Both the position numbers and the translations under genes were made by a program. From assembly GCA_031555615.1 (NCBI GenBank), contig JAVBUF010000032.1, forward strand, positions 10,223-74,222: DNA of 64,000 nt, given 5' to 3'. The DNA comes from UBA935 sp031555615. Its GTDB lineage: Bacteria; Bacillota; Clostridia; Lachnospirales; Lachnospiraceae. The notes beneath the pieces were generated by a model. That model worked only from the letters and a program-made list of their open reading frames with translations. It was not told the DNA's origin and did not search any database. Every line of letters starts with the position of its first letter. Within the stretch, counting starts at the first letter, position 1. Positions 15,914 through 24,978 of this stretch are shown here, one piece after another.

Positions 15914-15947
15914 ATAATAAAAATACAAAGTGTGAAAGTGCTTTCAA
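15914..15947 (+). promoter_or_regulatory. TRAP operon promoter -10 and CcpA cre site
   Basis: TATAAT at 15914-15919. TGAAAGTGCTTTCA at 15934-15947 differs from the ideal palindromic cre (TGAAAGCGCTTTCA) at one base. It lies about 15 bp beyond the -10, a position that blocks transcription when CcpA binds. The operon is therefore probably under carbon catabolite repression. Confidence 0.8.
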
Positions 15948-15978
15948 ATCAATATTTTTAGAAGGAGGATATAATTTT

Positions 15979-17070
15979 ATGAAAAGGAAACTTTTAGCAT
16001 TGGCAATGAGTATGATCGTGGTGGCATCCCTTTCCGCGTGCGGATTAAAGACACCGGAGGTAGAACAAAAGGAAACAAAGGTGGAGAACCAGGCAGAAAC
16101 GCCGGCAGAGGATCAGGCAGAAGAGCCGGTAGCAGAAGTAACTGGCTCCGAACCGGAAATTACTCTGGTTTTCGCAGAAGTGAATCCATTGGATACCATT
16201 GTAGGTCAGATGGATACCGCATTTAAAGAAAAGGTAGAAGAGCTGTCAGGCGGAACCATTAAAATTGATATTCAGGCCAGTGGTGTATTGGGCTCAGAAA
16301 ATGATGTTTTAGATACCATGCTGGGTGGTGGCGGAACCATTGATTTATCTCGTATTTCAGCATTTGCTTTGACCAGCTATGGCGGTGAGAAGTCCAAGCT
16401 GTTGTCTGTTCCATATACCTTTGTCAGCCGTGAACATTTCTGGAATTTTGCTGAATCGGATTTGGCTGCAGATTTTCTTCAGGAACCATCAGAAAATGGT
16501 AGTGGTGTAAGAGGATTATTCTACGGTGAAGAAGGATTCCGTCATTTCTTTACGGTTAAGCCTATTTCAGGATTAAGTGATTTAGCCGGAATGAAGCTGC
16601 GAGTGTCCAATGACCCGATTATGAATGGTATGGTGGAAGGTCTTGGTGCATCACCGACAGTAGTAGATTTTGGCGAACTTTATTCAGCTCTTCAGACAGG
16701 TGTTGTGGATGGTGCGGAACAACCAATTGCCAACTATAAATCAAATGCATTCCCGGAAGTAGCGGCAAACCTGATTTTGGATGGTCATACTCTTGGTGCA
16801 GTTCAGGTTATCATTACTGATGAAGCTTGGGATTCCTTAACAGCAGAACAACAGGATATCCTGATAGAAGCAGGAAAATATGCTTCTGCACAGAACAAAG
16901 CAAGCTCACAGAGTGCTGAAGATGAAGTTCTGGAAGTACTGAAAGCAGATGGCGTAAATGTAGTCGAAGTAACCGATATTCAGCCATGGCAGGATGCATG
17001 TAAAGAGATTATTGAATCGGCAACCAGCAGTAACAAAGAATTATATCAAAAGATTGTTGATATGAAATAA
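15979..17070 (+). CDS. dctP: TRAP transporter solute-binding lipoprotein DctP
   Basis: 363 residues, ATG after GAAGGAGG. Lipoprotein signal peptide with lipobox ending at Cys21 (L-S-A-C), then an acidic Glu/Ala/Pro linker to about residue 58, then the DctP fold. The family signature appears as G-M-K-L-R-V-S-N-D near 210, with the substrate-carboxylate arginine, and V-D-F-G-E-L-Y-S-A-L-Q-T-G-V-V-D-G-A-E-Q-P. It captures a carboxylated substrate outside the membrane and passes it to DctQM. A KdgF-like cupin in the same operon points to uronates. Confidence 0.92.
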   Translation: MKRKLLALAMSMIVVASLSACGLKTPEVEQKETKVENQAETPAEDQAEEPVAEVTGSEPEITLVFAEVNPLDTIVGQMDTAFKEKVEELSGGTIKIDIQASGVLGSENDVLDTMLGGGGTIDLSRISAFALTSYGGEKSKLLSVPYTFVSREHFWNFAESDLAADFLQEPSENGSGVRGLFYGEEGFRHFFTVKPISGLSDLAGMKLRVSNDPIMNGMVEGLGASPTVVDFGELYSALQTGVVDGAEQPIANYKSNAFPEVAANLILDGHTLGAVQVIITDEAWDSLTAEQQDILIEAGKYASAQNKASSQSAEDEVLEVLKADGVNVVEVTDIQPWQDACKEIIESATSSNKELYQKIVDMK

Positions 17071-17092
17071 GTATTGAAAATACATAATTGGA

Positions 17093-17125
17093 GGCACGGG
17101 AGGCGGAAAAGAGACTTTCCGTGCC
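17093..17125 (+). other. Hairpin between dctP and dctQ
   Basis: GGCACGG/CCGTGCC with a 19-base interior and no T tract. A stem at this place commonly protects the binding-protein message, giving more DctP than membrane subunits. That role is inferred. Confidence 0.5.
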
Positions 17126-17147
17126 CAGATTATTAAGGAGGTAGATT

Positions 17148-17684
17148 ATGCCCAAAATGTTTGTGACACTTGATAAAGCAAAGCCGGTATATGATGTGGT
17201 GTATCAAATTACGTTATTTTTATGTAAGATTTTATTAGTAACAGATATTTTAATTACAAGCATGGCGGTGCTGGGCCGGTATGTTTCTTTTATCCCGGAC
17301 CCGGCATGGAGTGAAGAGATTGTATTGACCTGCATGGCCTATATGGCGGTATTATCAGCGGCGCTGGCGATTCGCAACGGGTCCCATATTCGGATGACCG
17401 CTTTTGATAAATATCTTCCCAAAAAGCTGGTGATATCCCTGGATATTATAGCAGATGTGGCGATTTTCATATTGGCCATCGTGATGATTGTTGTTGGTTG
17501 GAAATATGCCATTCAGATTGGCTCAAAGGGTACATATGTCAGTATTCCCACCTTGTCTCGATTTTGGAAATACTTTCCCATACCATTGGCCGGTGTTGTC
17601 ATGGTGGTATTCGAAACCGAGTCTGTATATCAGCATATTAAAAAGATTTTTATAAGGGGGGAAGTTGAAAATGGATCAAAATAG
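17148..17684 (+). CDS. dctQ: TRAP transporter small permease DctQ
   Basis: 178 residues, ATG after AAGGAGG. Four membrane segments (about 22-45, 62-80, 98-120, 140-162). The W-S-E-E-I sequence near residue 52 is the conserved DctQ loop. It is needed for TRAP function and scaffolds the large permease. It overlaps dctM by 14 bases. Confidence 0.92.
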   Translation: MPKMFVTLDKAKPVYDVVYQITLFLCKILLVTDILITSMAVLGRYVSFIPDPAWSEEIVLTCMAYMAVLSAALAIRNGSHIRMTAFDKYLPKKLVISLDIIADVAIFILAIVMIVVGWKYAIQIGSKGTYVSIPTLSRFWKYFPIPLAGVVMVVFETESVYQHIKKIFIRGEVENGSK

Positions 17685-18966
17685 TATTGCAATTATTGTG
17701 TTGATTGCCAGCTTCTTAATTATGGTATTCTTACGGTTTCCCATTGCTTATGCAGTTGCATTATCTTCCCTGCTGTGCCTGCTGTATCAGGGATTACCAT
17801 TGACCACCATTTGCCAGCAGATGGTAAAAGGAATCAGTTCCTTCAGTTTGATGGCGGTGCCGTTCTTCATTACCATGGGTTGTTTAATGGGCAGCGGCGG
17901 TATATCGGAAAAGCTGATTGCCCTGGCAAATGCCTGTGTGGGCTGGATGCGTGGTGGTATGGCAATGGTAAATATTGTTGCATCTTATTTCTTTGGTGGA
18001 ATTTCCGGTTCTGCATCGGCGGATACCGCATCTTTAGGAACCATATTAATTCCCATGATGGTAGATCAAGGCTATGATGATGATTTTTCCACAGCAGTAA
18101 CCATTACTTCGTCCTGTGAAGGACTTTTAGTTCCACCCAGTCATAATATGGTTATTTATGCCATGACAGCCGGCGGAATTTCCGTTGGCAGTCTGTTCCT
18201 GGCCGGATATGTACCAGGGGCTTTGCTGGCAGTATCCCTGATGATCGGTTCTTATATTATCTCCGTCAAGAGAAAGTACCCCAAAGGGGATAAGTTCAGT
18301 CTGAAAAATCTGCTGAAGCAAATCAGTGTATCCTTTTGGGCATTGGCAGCGGTATTGATTGTTGTGTTTGGCGTTGTAGGCGGTTACTTTACAGCCACAG
18401 AATCAGCAGCGATTGCAGTTATCTACAGCCTGATTGTCAGCGTATTTATTTATAAAGGCCTGGATTGGAAGGGCGTATGGCGGGTCCTTGGCCAATGCGT
18501 GGATACCTTATCAATCGTTTTGATTTTGATTGCCACATCCAGTATCTTTGGCTTTTGTTTGACCAGACTTCACGTGCCTGAGCTGGCTGCCAGTGGAATG
18601 ATTGGCATAACCAATAATCCAATTGTTCTGGCTTTATTGTTAAACCTTATCCTTTTAATCCTGGGATGCCTGATGGATATGGCACCGATTATCCTTATTG
18701 CCACGCCAATCTTACTGCCGATTGCAACCTCCATTGGTATTGATCCCATTCAATTTGGTGTTATGGTGGTTCTCAATTGTGGAATTGGTTTGTTAACACC
18801 GCCGGTTGGTGCAGTGCTCTTTATTGGTTCAGCCGTGGGCAAGGTGCCAATGGAACGTGTTGTAAAGGCGACACTTCCGTTCTATATTTGCATGATTATT
18901 ACCTTATTGCTGATTACCTTTGTGCCGGCCATTAGTTTAGGGCTTCCGGCTTTGTTTGCAAAATAG
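17671..18966 (+). CDS. dctM: TRAP transporter large permease DctM
   Basis: 431 residues. The ATG at 17671 is chosen over a TTG two codons earlier because AAGGGGGGA stands at 17653-17661. Twelve or so membrane helices with the conserved G-x-S-G-S-A-x-A-D-T-A near residue 110-120 and P-P-S-H-N near 155, matching the sodium and substrate sites of DctM proteins. It is the sodium-driven translocation subunit. Confidence 0.93.
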   Translation: MDQNSIAIIVLIASFLIMVFLRFPIAYAVALSSLLCLLYQGLPLTTICQQMVKGISSFSLMAVPFFITMGCLMGSGGISEKLIALANACVGWMRGGMAMVNIVASYFFGGISGSASADTASLGTILIPMMVDQGYDDDFSTAVTITSSCEGLLVPPSHNMVIYAMTAGGISVGSLFLAGYVPGALLAVSLMIGSYIISVKRKYPKGDKFSLKNLLKQISVSFWALAAVLIVVFGVVGGYFTATESAAIAVIYSLIVSVFIYKGLDWKGVWRVLGQCVDTLSIVLILIATSSIFGFCLTRLHVPELAASGMIGITNNPIVLALLLNLILLILGCLMDMAPIILIATPILLPIATSIGIDPIQFGVMVVLNCGIGLLTPPVGAVLFIGSAVGKVPMERVVKATLPFYICMIITLLLITFVPAISLGLPALFAK

Positions 18967-18984
18967 GAAGGAGTACGAAGTTCA

Positions 18985-19455
18985 ATGAAATATAACTTTC
19001 GGTATCAGGTGGCTGCTTTGGATTCCTGGCGACTATCCATGTATCAAACCTATCATTCCTTAGCAGGAGCATGTAATGTTGTTTTTACCGCAGCTGCTAT
19101 CGTATTGACCCTCCGGTTTGGCCATCAGACGCAACCGTTTATTACCGCATTGCTTATTTTAAGCTGCCTGTGGTTCCCGGTTATCCAACCGGTTCTGATT
19201 TACCAACAGGCCCGGAAACGGGTGAAGACATTACCGGATCATATGGAGCTTAGCTTTGAGCAGCGTGGAGTACATGTGGTGACGCCCAGGGAAGATTCAT
19301 GGATGAGTTGGGAAAAAATCAGAGAAGTGATTGAAGTCCCCCATATGATTGTGTTACTCTCTAATGGTAGTCATGGTTTCATGCTGCCGGACCGGATGCT
19401 GGGAGACCGGAAGACAGAAGTTCTGGCATTTCTCCATGATATGATTAAAAAATAA
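18985..19455 (+). CDS. YcxB-like membrane protein
   Basis: 156 residues after AGGAAGGAG. Two membrane helices (about 28-45 and 50-72) are followed by a cytoplasmic beta-rich domain with F-E-Q-R-G-V-H-V-V and S-W-M-S-W-E-K-I-R-E-V-I-E, the pattern of the YcxB C-terminal domain. Function of the family is unknown. Its place between TRAP and MFS carrier genes suggests it is cotranscribed with transport genes. Confidence 0.65.
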   Translation: MKYNFRYQVAALDSWRLSMYQTYHSLAGACNVVFTAAAIVLTLRFGHQTQPFITALLILSCLWFPVIQPVLIYQQARKRVKTLPDHMELSFEQRGVHVVTPREDSWMSWEKIREVIEVPHMIVLLSNGSHGFMLPDRMLGDRKTEVLAFLHDMIKK

Positions 19456-19458
19456 TAT

Positions 19459-20655
19459 ATGGCGGTTGAAAAAATGTTAGAGTTTTTAAAGAACAAAGAA
19501 GAAAAGAAACAGTTTTATTTTAGTTATGTCATCTTTTTAATAAACGGTATGCTGGCACTGTCAATCGGTGCCTTAATGCCGTTTATTCGGGATGCCCGGG
19601 GACTAAACTATGCCTTTTGCGGGCTTTTGGTCAGTCTGCATTCGCTGGGAAACTTATTTTCCAGTTTTGCGGCAGGGGCATTGCCGGCATGGCTTGGCCG
19701 GAAAAAGAGTATTTTAATTTTTAACAGTGCATTTCCGCTGGCATATTTGCTGATGCTTGGCGGAGGTGGAGAGTGGAGCTTAATTCTGGCCTTTTTTATG
19801 ACTGGCCTGGCCCGCGGTGCAACCAGTAATTTCTGCAATCATATGATCAATAATCTTTCCCCCGGAAAGGCATGGATCATCAATGGATTACATGGGATGT
19901 TTTCCGTTGGTGCCTTTTTGTTTCCCCTGTTATTAACGGCCGTTACTTATAATGAGGCAGGAAATTTTTTATATGTCTGTTGGGGAATGGTGATAATGGG
20001 GGCCTTAAGCTTTAGCTTATATGCCCTGATTCCCACAGAGGATGGACCGGTTAAGAAAAAAACGTCCGGGAAGCCTCAGTTAGGATTTTTGAAAGAACCG
20101 ATATTTTACTTATGTGTGGCCACCTTGTTTTTTTACTTATGTGCTGAGCAAGGGGTAATCGGCTGGTTGGTTACCTATTTTAAAGATGCCGGATTGTTGA
20201 GTGGGGCACTGGCTCAGGTGATGTCCAGTGTTCTCTGGATTATGATTCTGGCCGGCCGGCTTTCCACAGCATGGCTTTCTACCAGAATCAAGAAGGAGAA
20301 GCTGTTGCTGATGATGGGAATTGGTCTGGTGCTGTTCTTTATTGTGCTGATTACAGCCCGCAGCGGCGGAATGATTGTGATTGGCATTATGGGCTTTGGC
20401 TTTAGTATGTCAGGCATTTACCCTACTACGGTATCCTTTGCCGGACATATTATTAAGCGCTATGCCATGGCATGGAGCGTTATGCTGACTACGGCCAGCG
20501 TCGGCGCCATTGTAATGCCCAGTTTGATTGGCAGGATTGCCGAAGCGGCCGGGATTTTTTATGGAATGAGTTCCGTTGCGGCAGCAGTGGTGGTTGACTT
20601 GGGATTTATTATCGCCTTAAAAGTGTATATCGACCGTCAGCAAAAGCAGGCTTAA
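19459..20655 (+). CDS. Major facilitator superfamily transporter
   Basis: 398 residues, twelve predicted membrane helices in two halves with a basic central loop (P-V-K-K-K-T-S-G-K) near residue 197. The first inter-helix loop ends in L-G-R-K-K-S, the usual MFS loop 2-3 motif. It starts 3 bases after the preceding stop with no clear ribosome site, so translation is probably coupled. It resembles sugar-porter MFS proteins of the FucP/NagP type only loosely. The operon context suggests uptake of a sugar or sugar acid. Confidence 0.8.
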   Translation: MAVEKMLEFLKNKEEKKQFYFSYVIFLINGMLALSIGALMPFIRDARGLNYAFCGLLVSLHSLGNLFSSFAAGALPAWLGRKKSILIFNSAFPLAYLLMLGGGGEWSLILAFFMTGLARGATSNFCNHMINNLSPGKAWIINGLHGMFSVGAFLFPLLLTAVTYNEAGNFLYVCWGMVIMGALSFSLYALIPTEDGPVKKKTSGKPQLGFLKEPIFYLCVATLFFYLCAEQGVIGWLVTYFKDAGLLSGALAQVMSSVLWIMILAGRLSTAWLSTRIKKEKLLLMMGIGLVLFFIVLITARSGGMIVIGIMGFGFSMSGIYPTTVSFAGHIIKRYAMAWSVMLTTASVGAIVMPSLIGRIAEAAGIFYGMSSVAAAVVVDLGFIIALKVYIDRQQKQA

Positions 20656-20688
20656 TATGACAAAAGCGATGCAGAAATGAGGAAAACG

Positions 20689-21036
20689 ATGAAAACAGTT
20701 AAAAATCAGATTTGGAATTTTGGCGGAGAGATTATGCCGGAGAGCTGTGCCCAAGGGGTAGAGCGAAAGGTTCTGGCATATACCGATGAATTAATGTGTG
20801 TGGAAAATTATTTTCAAAAGGGTGCCATAGGTGCACTGCATCATCATCCCCATACCCAGATCACCTATGTGGTATCCGGGAGGTTTGAATTCACCATTGC
20901 CGGAGAAAAGAAAACGGTGTGTCAGGGAGACAGCATGTTGAAAAAAGATGGAATACAGCATGGCTGCGTATGTCTGGAAGAGGGAATTCTTCTGGATATC
21001 TTTACACCCATGCGGGAAGATTTTGTGGATGAATAA
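20689..21036 (+). CDS. kdgF: Cupin protein, KdgF-like
   Basis: 115 residues from the ATG at 20689, chosen because GAGG lies 6 bases before it; an ATG at 20677 has none. A single cupin barrel with H-H-H-P-H near 50-54 (G-A-L-H-H-H-P-H-T-Q) and a second His in I-Q-H-G near 91. KdgF proteins linearise 4,5-unsaturated galacturonate during pectin or alginate use. The fit with a TRAP uronate-type transporter in the same operon supports this, but other metal cupins share the pattern. The symbol is tentative. Confidence 0.65.
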   Translation: MKTVKNQIWNFGGEIMPESCAQGVERKVLAYTDELMCVENYFQKGAIGALHHHPHTQITYVVSGRFEFTIAGEKKTVCQGDSMLKKDGIQHGCVCLEEGILLDIFTPMREDFVDE

Positions 21037-21067
21037 TTCCAACTTCTGTATAAGTGGAGAAACAATT

Positions 21068-22579
21068 ATGAAAAAAAGGATGGCGTTGTTTTGGAATCAA
21101 AGATCCTTAAAAAGTAAATTATATATGATTATTATCAGTGTAGGGGCATTGATGATATTCGGCATCCTGTTCAACGTCCGGGTTGTTTATTCCTTTATTG
21201 ATGATGTAAAACTGTTGATGGATGATAATCTGCTTAGCTATCGGTTTCAAGAGGCTCTTGGAAGAGAGGTGGATATCTTCTCCGATTTTGCCCGTAACCG
21301 GACGGCAGACAGTAAATCAGCCCTTTACAGCGCGGCGGCGGAAACCGAAAGAATTTTGAAGCAATTGCCTTATGATTATCAGCAGGTCGGGGAATCGCGC
21401 TATGCCATTACCTGGAATATACGAAACAGCTACGAAGAATATCAGCAGCAGCGAGAAAGAATTGTGGAAATGAAAGGCGATGAGGCGGGTTATATTACTG
21501 AGCTTTATAAGGTTTATCGACGGCAGGAGTATTTGAAACAATATGGGGCCCGCCTGATGAAGGAAGTACTGGATGGCGGAAATTCTACCTATGAAGGCCG
21601 GATCTCCGTATTAAAGAAAATGCCATATATCATCTGCGTTTGCTGCTTGCTGGCGCTGCTTTTTTTATTTTTTCTCAGCGAAATGCTGACCCGGGATATT
21701 GTTGGCGTGTTATCCAATCTCGTGACGGCATCTAAGAGCATTGAAAAGAATGATTTTACCATTCAGGACGTGGCTTGGGAAGGTCAGGATGAATTTGGAC
21801 AATTAGTGCATGCTTTTAATAAAATGAAGCATGCAACCAAAAGCTATGTACATACAATTGAAGAAAAACGGGCCATGGAAGAGCTTATTTATCAGCAGGA
21901 TCTGGAAAAGGCCAATTTGGAACAGCGGTTTGCCGAGGCCCAGCTGCAGCTGATTAAAAGTCAGCTAAATCCTCATTTTCTGTTTAATACATTAAATATG
22001 ATTACTCGCATGACCCAGATAGAAGAGGCGCCCATTTCCCAGGAGATGCTGGAGGCCCTGAGCAATTTGCTCCGTTACAGCCTGCGGACCACAGCAGCGT
22101 TTATTCCCCTGAATCAGGAGCTGAAGGTCATTGAAGACTATATGTATATCCAGAAAAAACGGTTTGGGGATAGAATCAGTTGGGAAATCGACTGTCAGGT
22201 GTCAGATAATACCATTGAGGTGCCGGTGTTCTTTTTACAGCCTTTGGTTGAAAATGCGGTGATTCATGGAATTTCCATGAAGGAGGACGGCGGTAATATT
22301 AGGGTAAGCATTGTTCAAGATGGCGATGGGCTCTGCATCCAGGTAGAAGATAATGGCATGGGAATCAAATCGGAACGTCTGGAGGAAATTCGCGGTGTCA
22401 TTAAAAAACGTGGTTCAGGCATCGGTATTGGTTTGGGCAATATATATCGGCGCATTGCCGCTTATTATGAGCAGGGTGATGTCACCATCAACAGTAGAGA
22501 AGGACATGGTACCAGCGTGATTATTATCCTTGGAAAACAGAAATTTAAAAAGGAAACAACAATAGAAGCGGAGGTATAA
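21068..22579 (+). CDS. Sensor histidine kinase, YesM type
   Basis: 503 residues from the ATG at 21068; the longer frame runs back into the cupin gene. Membrane helices near 17-38 and 185-207 enclose an extracellular helical sensor domain of about 145 residues. A HAMP segment follows (208-265), then a coiled coil and the LytS/YesM-type H-box Q-L-N-P-H-F-L-F-N with His303. The HATPase has V-E-N-A-V-I-H-G and D-N-G-M-G-I. The RR gene starts one base later. This class usually controls carbohydrate uptake genes, here probably the surrounding TRAP operon. Confidence 0.9.
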   Translation: MKKRMALFWNQRSLKSKLYMIIISVGALMIFGILFNVRVVYSFIDDVKLLMDDNLLSYRFQEALGREVDIFSDFARNRTADSKSALYSAAAETERILKQLPYDYQQVGESRYAITWNIRNSYEEYQQQRERIVEMKGDEAGYITELYKVYRRQEYLKQYGARLMKEVLDGGNSTYEGRISVLKKMPYIICVCCLLALLFLFFLSEMLTRDIVGVLSNLVTASKSIEKNDFTIQDVAWEGQDEFGQLVHAFNKMKHATKSYVHTIEEKRAMEELIYQQDLEKANLEQRFAEAQLQLIKSQLNPHFLFNTLNMITRMTQIEEAPISQEMLEALSNLLRYSLRTTAAFIPLNQELKVIEDYMYIQKKRFGDRISWEIDCQVSDNTIEVPVFFLQPLVENAVIHGISMKEDGGNIRVSIVQDGDGLCIQVEDNGMGIKSERLEEIRGVIKKRGSGIGIGLGNIYRRIAAYYEQGDVTINSREGHGTSVIIILGKQKFKKETTIEAEV

Positions 22580-22580
22580 C

Positions 22581-23405
22581 GTGTATCGAATACTGATAGC
22601 GGAAGATGAGTTGATTGAACGGATGATGCTGAAAAAAACCCTTCAAAAAAAATTCGGAAATACTTGTGAAGTATTGGAAGCGGAAAACGGCACCATGGCA
22701 ATGAAATTATTTACCGGCGGGAATATTGATATTGCCCTGCTGGATATTGAAATGCCTGGAATCAAAGGAGTTGAAGTGGCAGAAGAAATGCGAAAGGTAA
22801 GTGAGGAGCTTTGCATTATTTTTCTGACTGCTTATGATAAATTTGAATATGCCAAAAAAGCAATTGGTGTTAAAGCTATGGAGTATCTGCTAAAACCATA
22901 TTCGGAGCGGGAATTGATGGCAGTGATTCAAGAGGCCTTACGCATTACGGAAAAGCATCGGGACGGAATGAGGCGGCCGGAGAAAGAAAAGGTACTGGCG
23001 GACCTTCATGAGGCGGATCAACAACCGGCGGAGGAGGCCCTTCTGGAAAAGTCAGAGGATGAGAATCTGAGCCGTTTAAATGTAATGGTTTCCATGGTGG
23101 AGGAGTATGTCCGGAATAATTATATGTATGATATTTCCATGCAGGAAGCGGCTCGGGCGGTGAACTATTCGGAACCTTACTTTTGCAAAATGTTCAAGCT
23201 GCAGTTTGGGCAGAATTTCACAACCTATCTGACGGAATACAGATTGCAGGAGGCTGAAAAATTGTTGAAGCAGCCCAATGTCAGCGTGAAGGATGTAGGA
23301 ATTCGGGTGGGGTATTCTGACTCCAGTTACTTTGCCAAGGTATTTAAGCGAATGCTGGGGATAAGTCCCTCCGAATACCGTATGAATTATCTGAGAAAAT
23401 TGTAG
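22581..23405 (+). CDS. Response regulator with AraC-type DNA-binding domain, YesN type
   Basis: 274 residues, GTG start after GCGGAGG. Receiver domain 1-120 with phosphoacceptor Asp55 (L-L-D-I-E-M-P) and Lys in L-L-K-P-Y. An AraC helix-turn-helix pair fills 168-272 (S-E-P-Y-F-C-K-M-F-K and V-G-Y-S-D-S-S-Y-F-A-K-V-F-K). It acts as transcription activator once phosphorylated by the kinase just upstream. Confidence 0.92.
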   Translation: MYRILIAEDELIERMMLKKTLQKKFGNTCEVLEAENGTMAMKLFTGGNIDIALLDIEMPGIKGVEVAEEMRKVSEELCIIFLTAYDKFEYAKKAIGVKAMEYLLKPYSERELMAVIQEALRITEKHRDGMRRPEKEKVLADLHEADQQPAEEALLEKSEDENLSRLNVMVSMVEEYVRNNYMYDISMQEAARAVNYSEPYFCKMFKLQFGQNFTTYLTEYRLQEAEKLLKQPNVSVKDVGIRVGYSDSSYFAKVFKRMLGISPSEYRMNYLRKL

Positions 23406-23420
23406 AGGGGTGCTGCTTTT

Positions 23421-24428
23421 ATGAAAAGCAAAATAGCGGGAATAGCAGGATTGATCCTGGTGATAGTGGCCATGTGCGGATGTGATTATCTGGGAAAAAA
23501 TGGTAAGGAGCAAGTGCCGGAATATGTATTTACCTATGCCGAAAATCAGGCAGAAGGGTATCCCACTACAGTTGCTGCTTATCGGTTTGCGGAATTGGTA
23601 AATCAGCGTTCAAAAGGCCGAATCAAAATCAATGTATTTCCCGGCGGAGAATTAGGCGATGAAGTCTCAGTGGTGGAACAGCTGCAGTACGGCGGAATTG
23701 ATTTTGCCCGGGCTTCAATTATGACCATGGGAGATTTGGTGCCGGAAATGAATATTCTGCAGCTTCCTTATCTTTACCGGGGAGCTGAACATATGTGGGC
23801 TGTATTAGATGGGGAGATTGGACAGGAGTTCAGCTTATGCCTGGATAATTATGGTTTGACCAGCCTGTCGTGGTATGATGCCGGTGAGCGAAATTTTTAT
23901 ATGACCCAGGAAGTTTCCGGTCTGGATGATTTAAAAGGAAAACATATCCGAGTGGCCAAATCAAAGCTGATGTCCAGCCTGATAACAGCTCTGGGGGGAA
24001 TTCCTATCCAGATGGATTATGGTGAAATCTATTCCGCATTGGAATTAGGTGAGATTGATGGTGCCGAAAATAACTGGCCATCCTATGAATCCACTGATCA
24101 TTATAAGGTGGCTCCCTACATGATGATGGATGGTCATAACCGCATACCGGAGCTGCAAATGGTATCGTCTATTACCTGGAAAAAGTTGTCCGCAGAGGAC
24201 CGGGAGATGATCCGTCAATGTGCACAGGAATCTTCACAGTACCAGCAGGAATTGTGGAAGCAGCAGGAAAAAGATTCCCGTCAAAAGGCTACCAATGAAG
24301 GCGTTATGGCGATTGAGCTAAGTGAAACAGAAAAGCAGCGGTTTCAGGACGCGGTTGCTTCCATATACGAAATGTATGGGGAAGGGTATGAGGAGCTGAT
24401 TCAACGAATAAAAGAAGCAGCGCCATGA
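23421..24428 (+). CDS. Second TRAP-type solute-binding lipoprotein, paired with the two-component system
   Basis: 335 residues. Lipobox ending at Cys21 (M-C-G-C). DctP-fold features: G-K-H-I-R-V-A-K-S-K near 175-184 with the substrate arginine, then M-D-Y-G-E-I-Y-S-A-L-E-L-G-E-I-D-G-A-E-N-N. It has no transporter subunits of its own and sits directly behind the sensor kinase and regulator, 15 bases after the regulator stop. Inference: it either shares DctQM with the first binding protein or serves as the periplasmic ligand receptor for the kinase. Confidence 0.9.
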   Translation: MKSKIAGIAGLILVIVAMCGCDYLGKNGKEQVPEYVFTYAENQAEGYPTTVAAYRFAELVNQRSKGRIKINVFPGGELGDEVSVVEQLQYGGIDFARASIMTMGDLVPEMNILQLPYLYRGAEHMWAVLDGEIGQEFSLCLDNYGLTSLSWYDAGERNFYMTQEVSGLDDLKGKHIRVAKSKLMSSLITALGGIPIQMDYGEIYSALELGEIDGAENNWPSYESTDHYKVAPYMMMDGHNRIPELQMVSSITWKKLSAEDREMIRQCAQESSQYQQELWKQQEKDSRQKATNEGVMAIELSETEKQRFQDAVASIYEMYGEGYEELIQRIKEAAP

Positions 24429-24555
24429 TTAAAAAATGTTATGGTGGCTAATTACTGCTTATTCGTCGGCTCTGCATCTTAGCGCCTGGCTCTTTGATAG
24501 CTGACATATTCAGTTTTCGTATCGCAATTTCAGTAGCAACAGGGGGAAAGAAAAC

Positions 24556-24978
24556 TTATAAGATTGTGACTATCTTTTCAAATATTTTAATTAATGACTG
24601 AGATTCGTTTTCATCTAAAATACCAAGAATATTACCGATCAAAACTCTCTCTGCATTATGGTGGTCGCCAATGGCTTTTTTGCCTTTATCAGTAAGGACA
24701 AGTTGCAGGCTTCTAAGATCACTTGAATTGAGCTTTCTTTCAAGTAAACCTTTTTTCACTAATCTGTTAATTGCATTCGTCAAAGTACTATTGGGTATTT
24801 TTAGTTTTTTGGCAATTTCTTTTGGGATAATCTCAGAATCGCTATAAAGTAATCTTAAAATATTTACATCTAATATTCCTGATCCCTTCAATTCGTCCGC
24901 ACAGACTTCCAGCTTACTGCCAATCATTAACTGTTCCCACAAAATGCGGAATTTTTCAATTTGTTCTTCATTACTCAT
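24556..24978 (-). CDS. MarR family transcriptional regulator
   Basis: 140 residues, winged helix with I-P-K-E-I-A-K-K-L-K-I-P-N-S-T-L-T-N-A-I-N-R-L-V-K-K-G-L (about 51-78) and the wing D-L-R-S. It is the second gene of a two-gene operon: its start overlaps the membrane-protein gene by 8 bases. A palindrome lies between the operon promoter and the first gene, so autorepression is likely. Confidence 0.88.
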   Translation of the reverse strand: MSNEEQIEKFRILWEQLMIGSKLEVCADELKGSGILDVNILRLLYSDSEIIPKEIAKKLKIPNSTLTNAINRLVKKGLLERKLNSSDLRSLQLVLTDKGKKAIGDHHNAERVLIGNILGILDENESQSLIKIFEKIVTIL

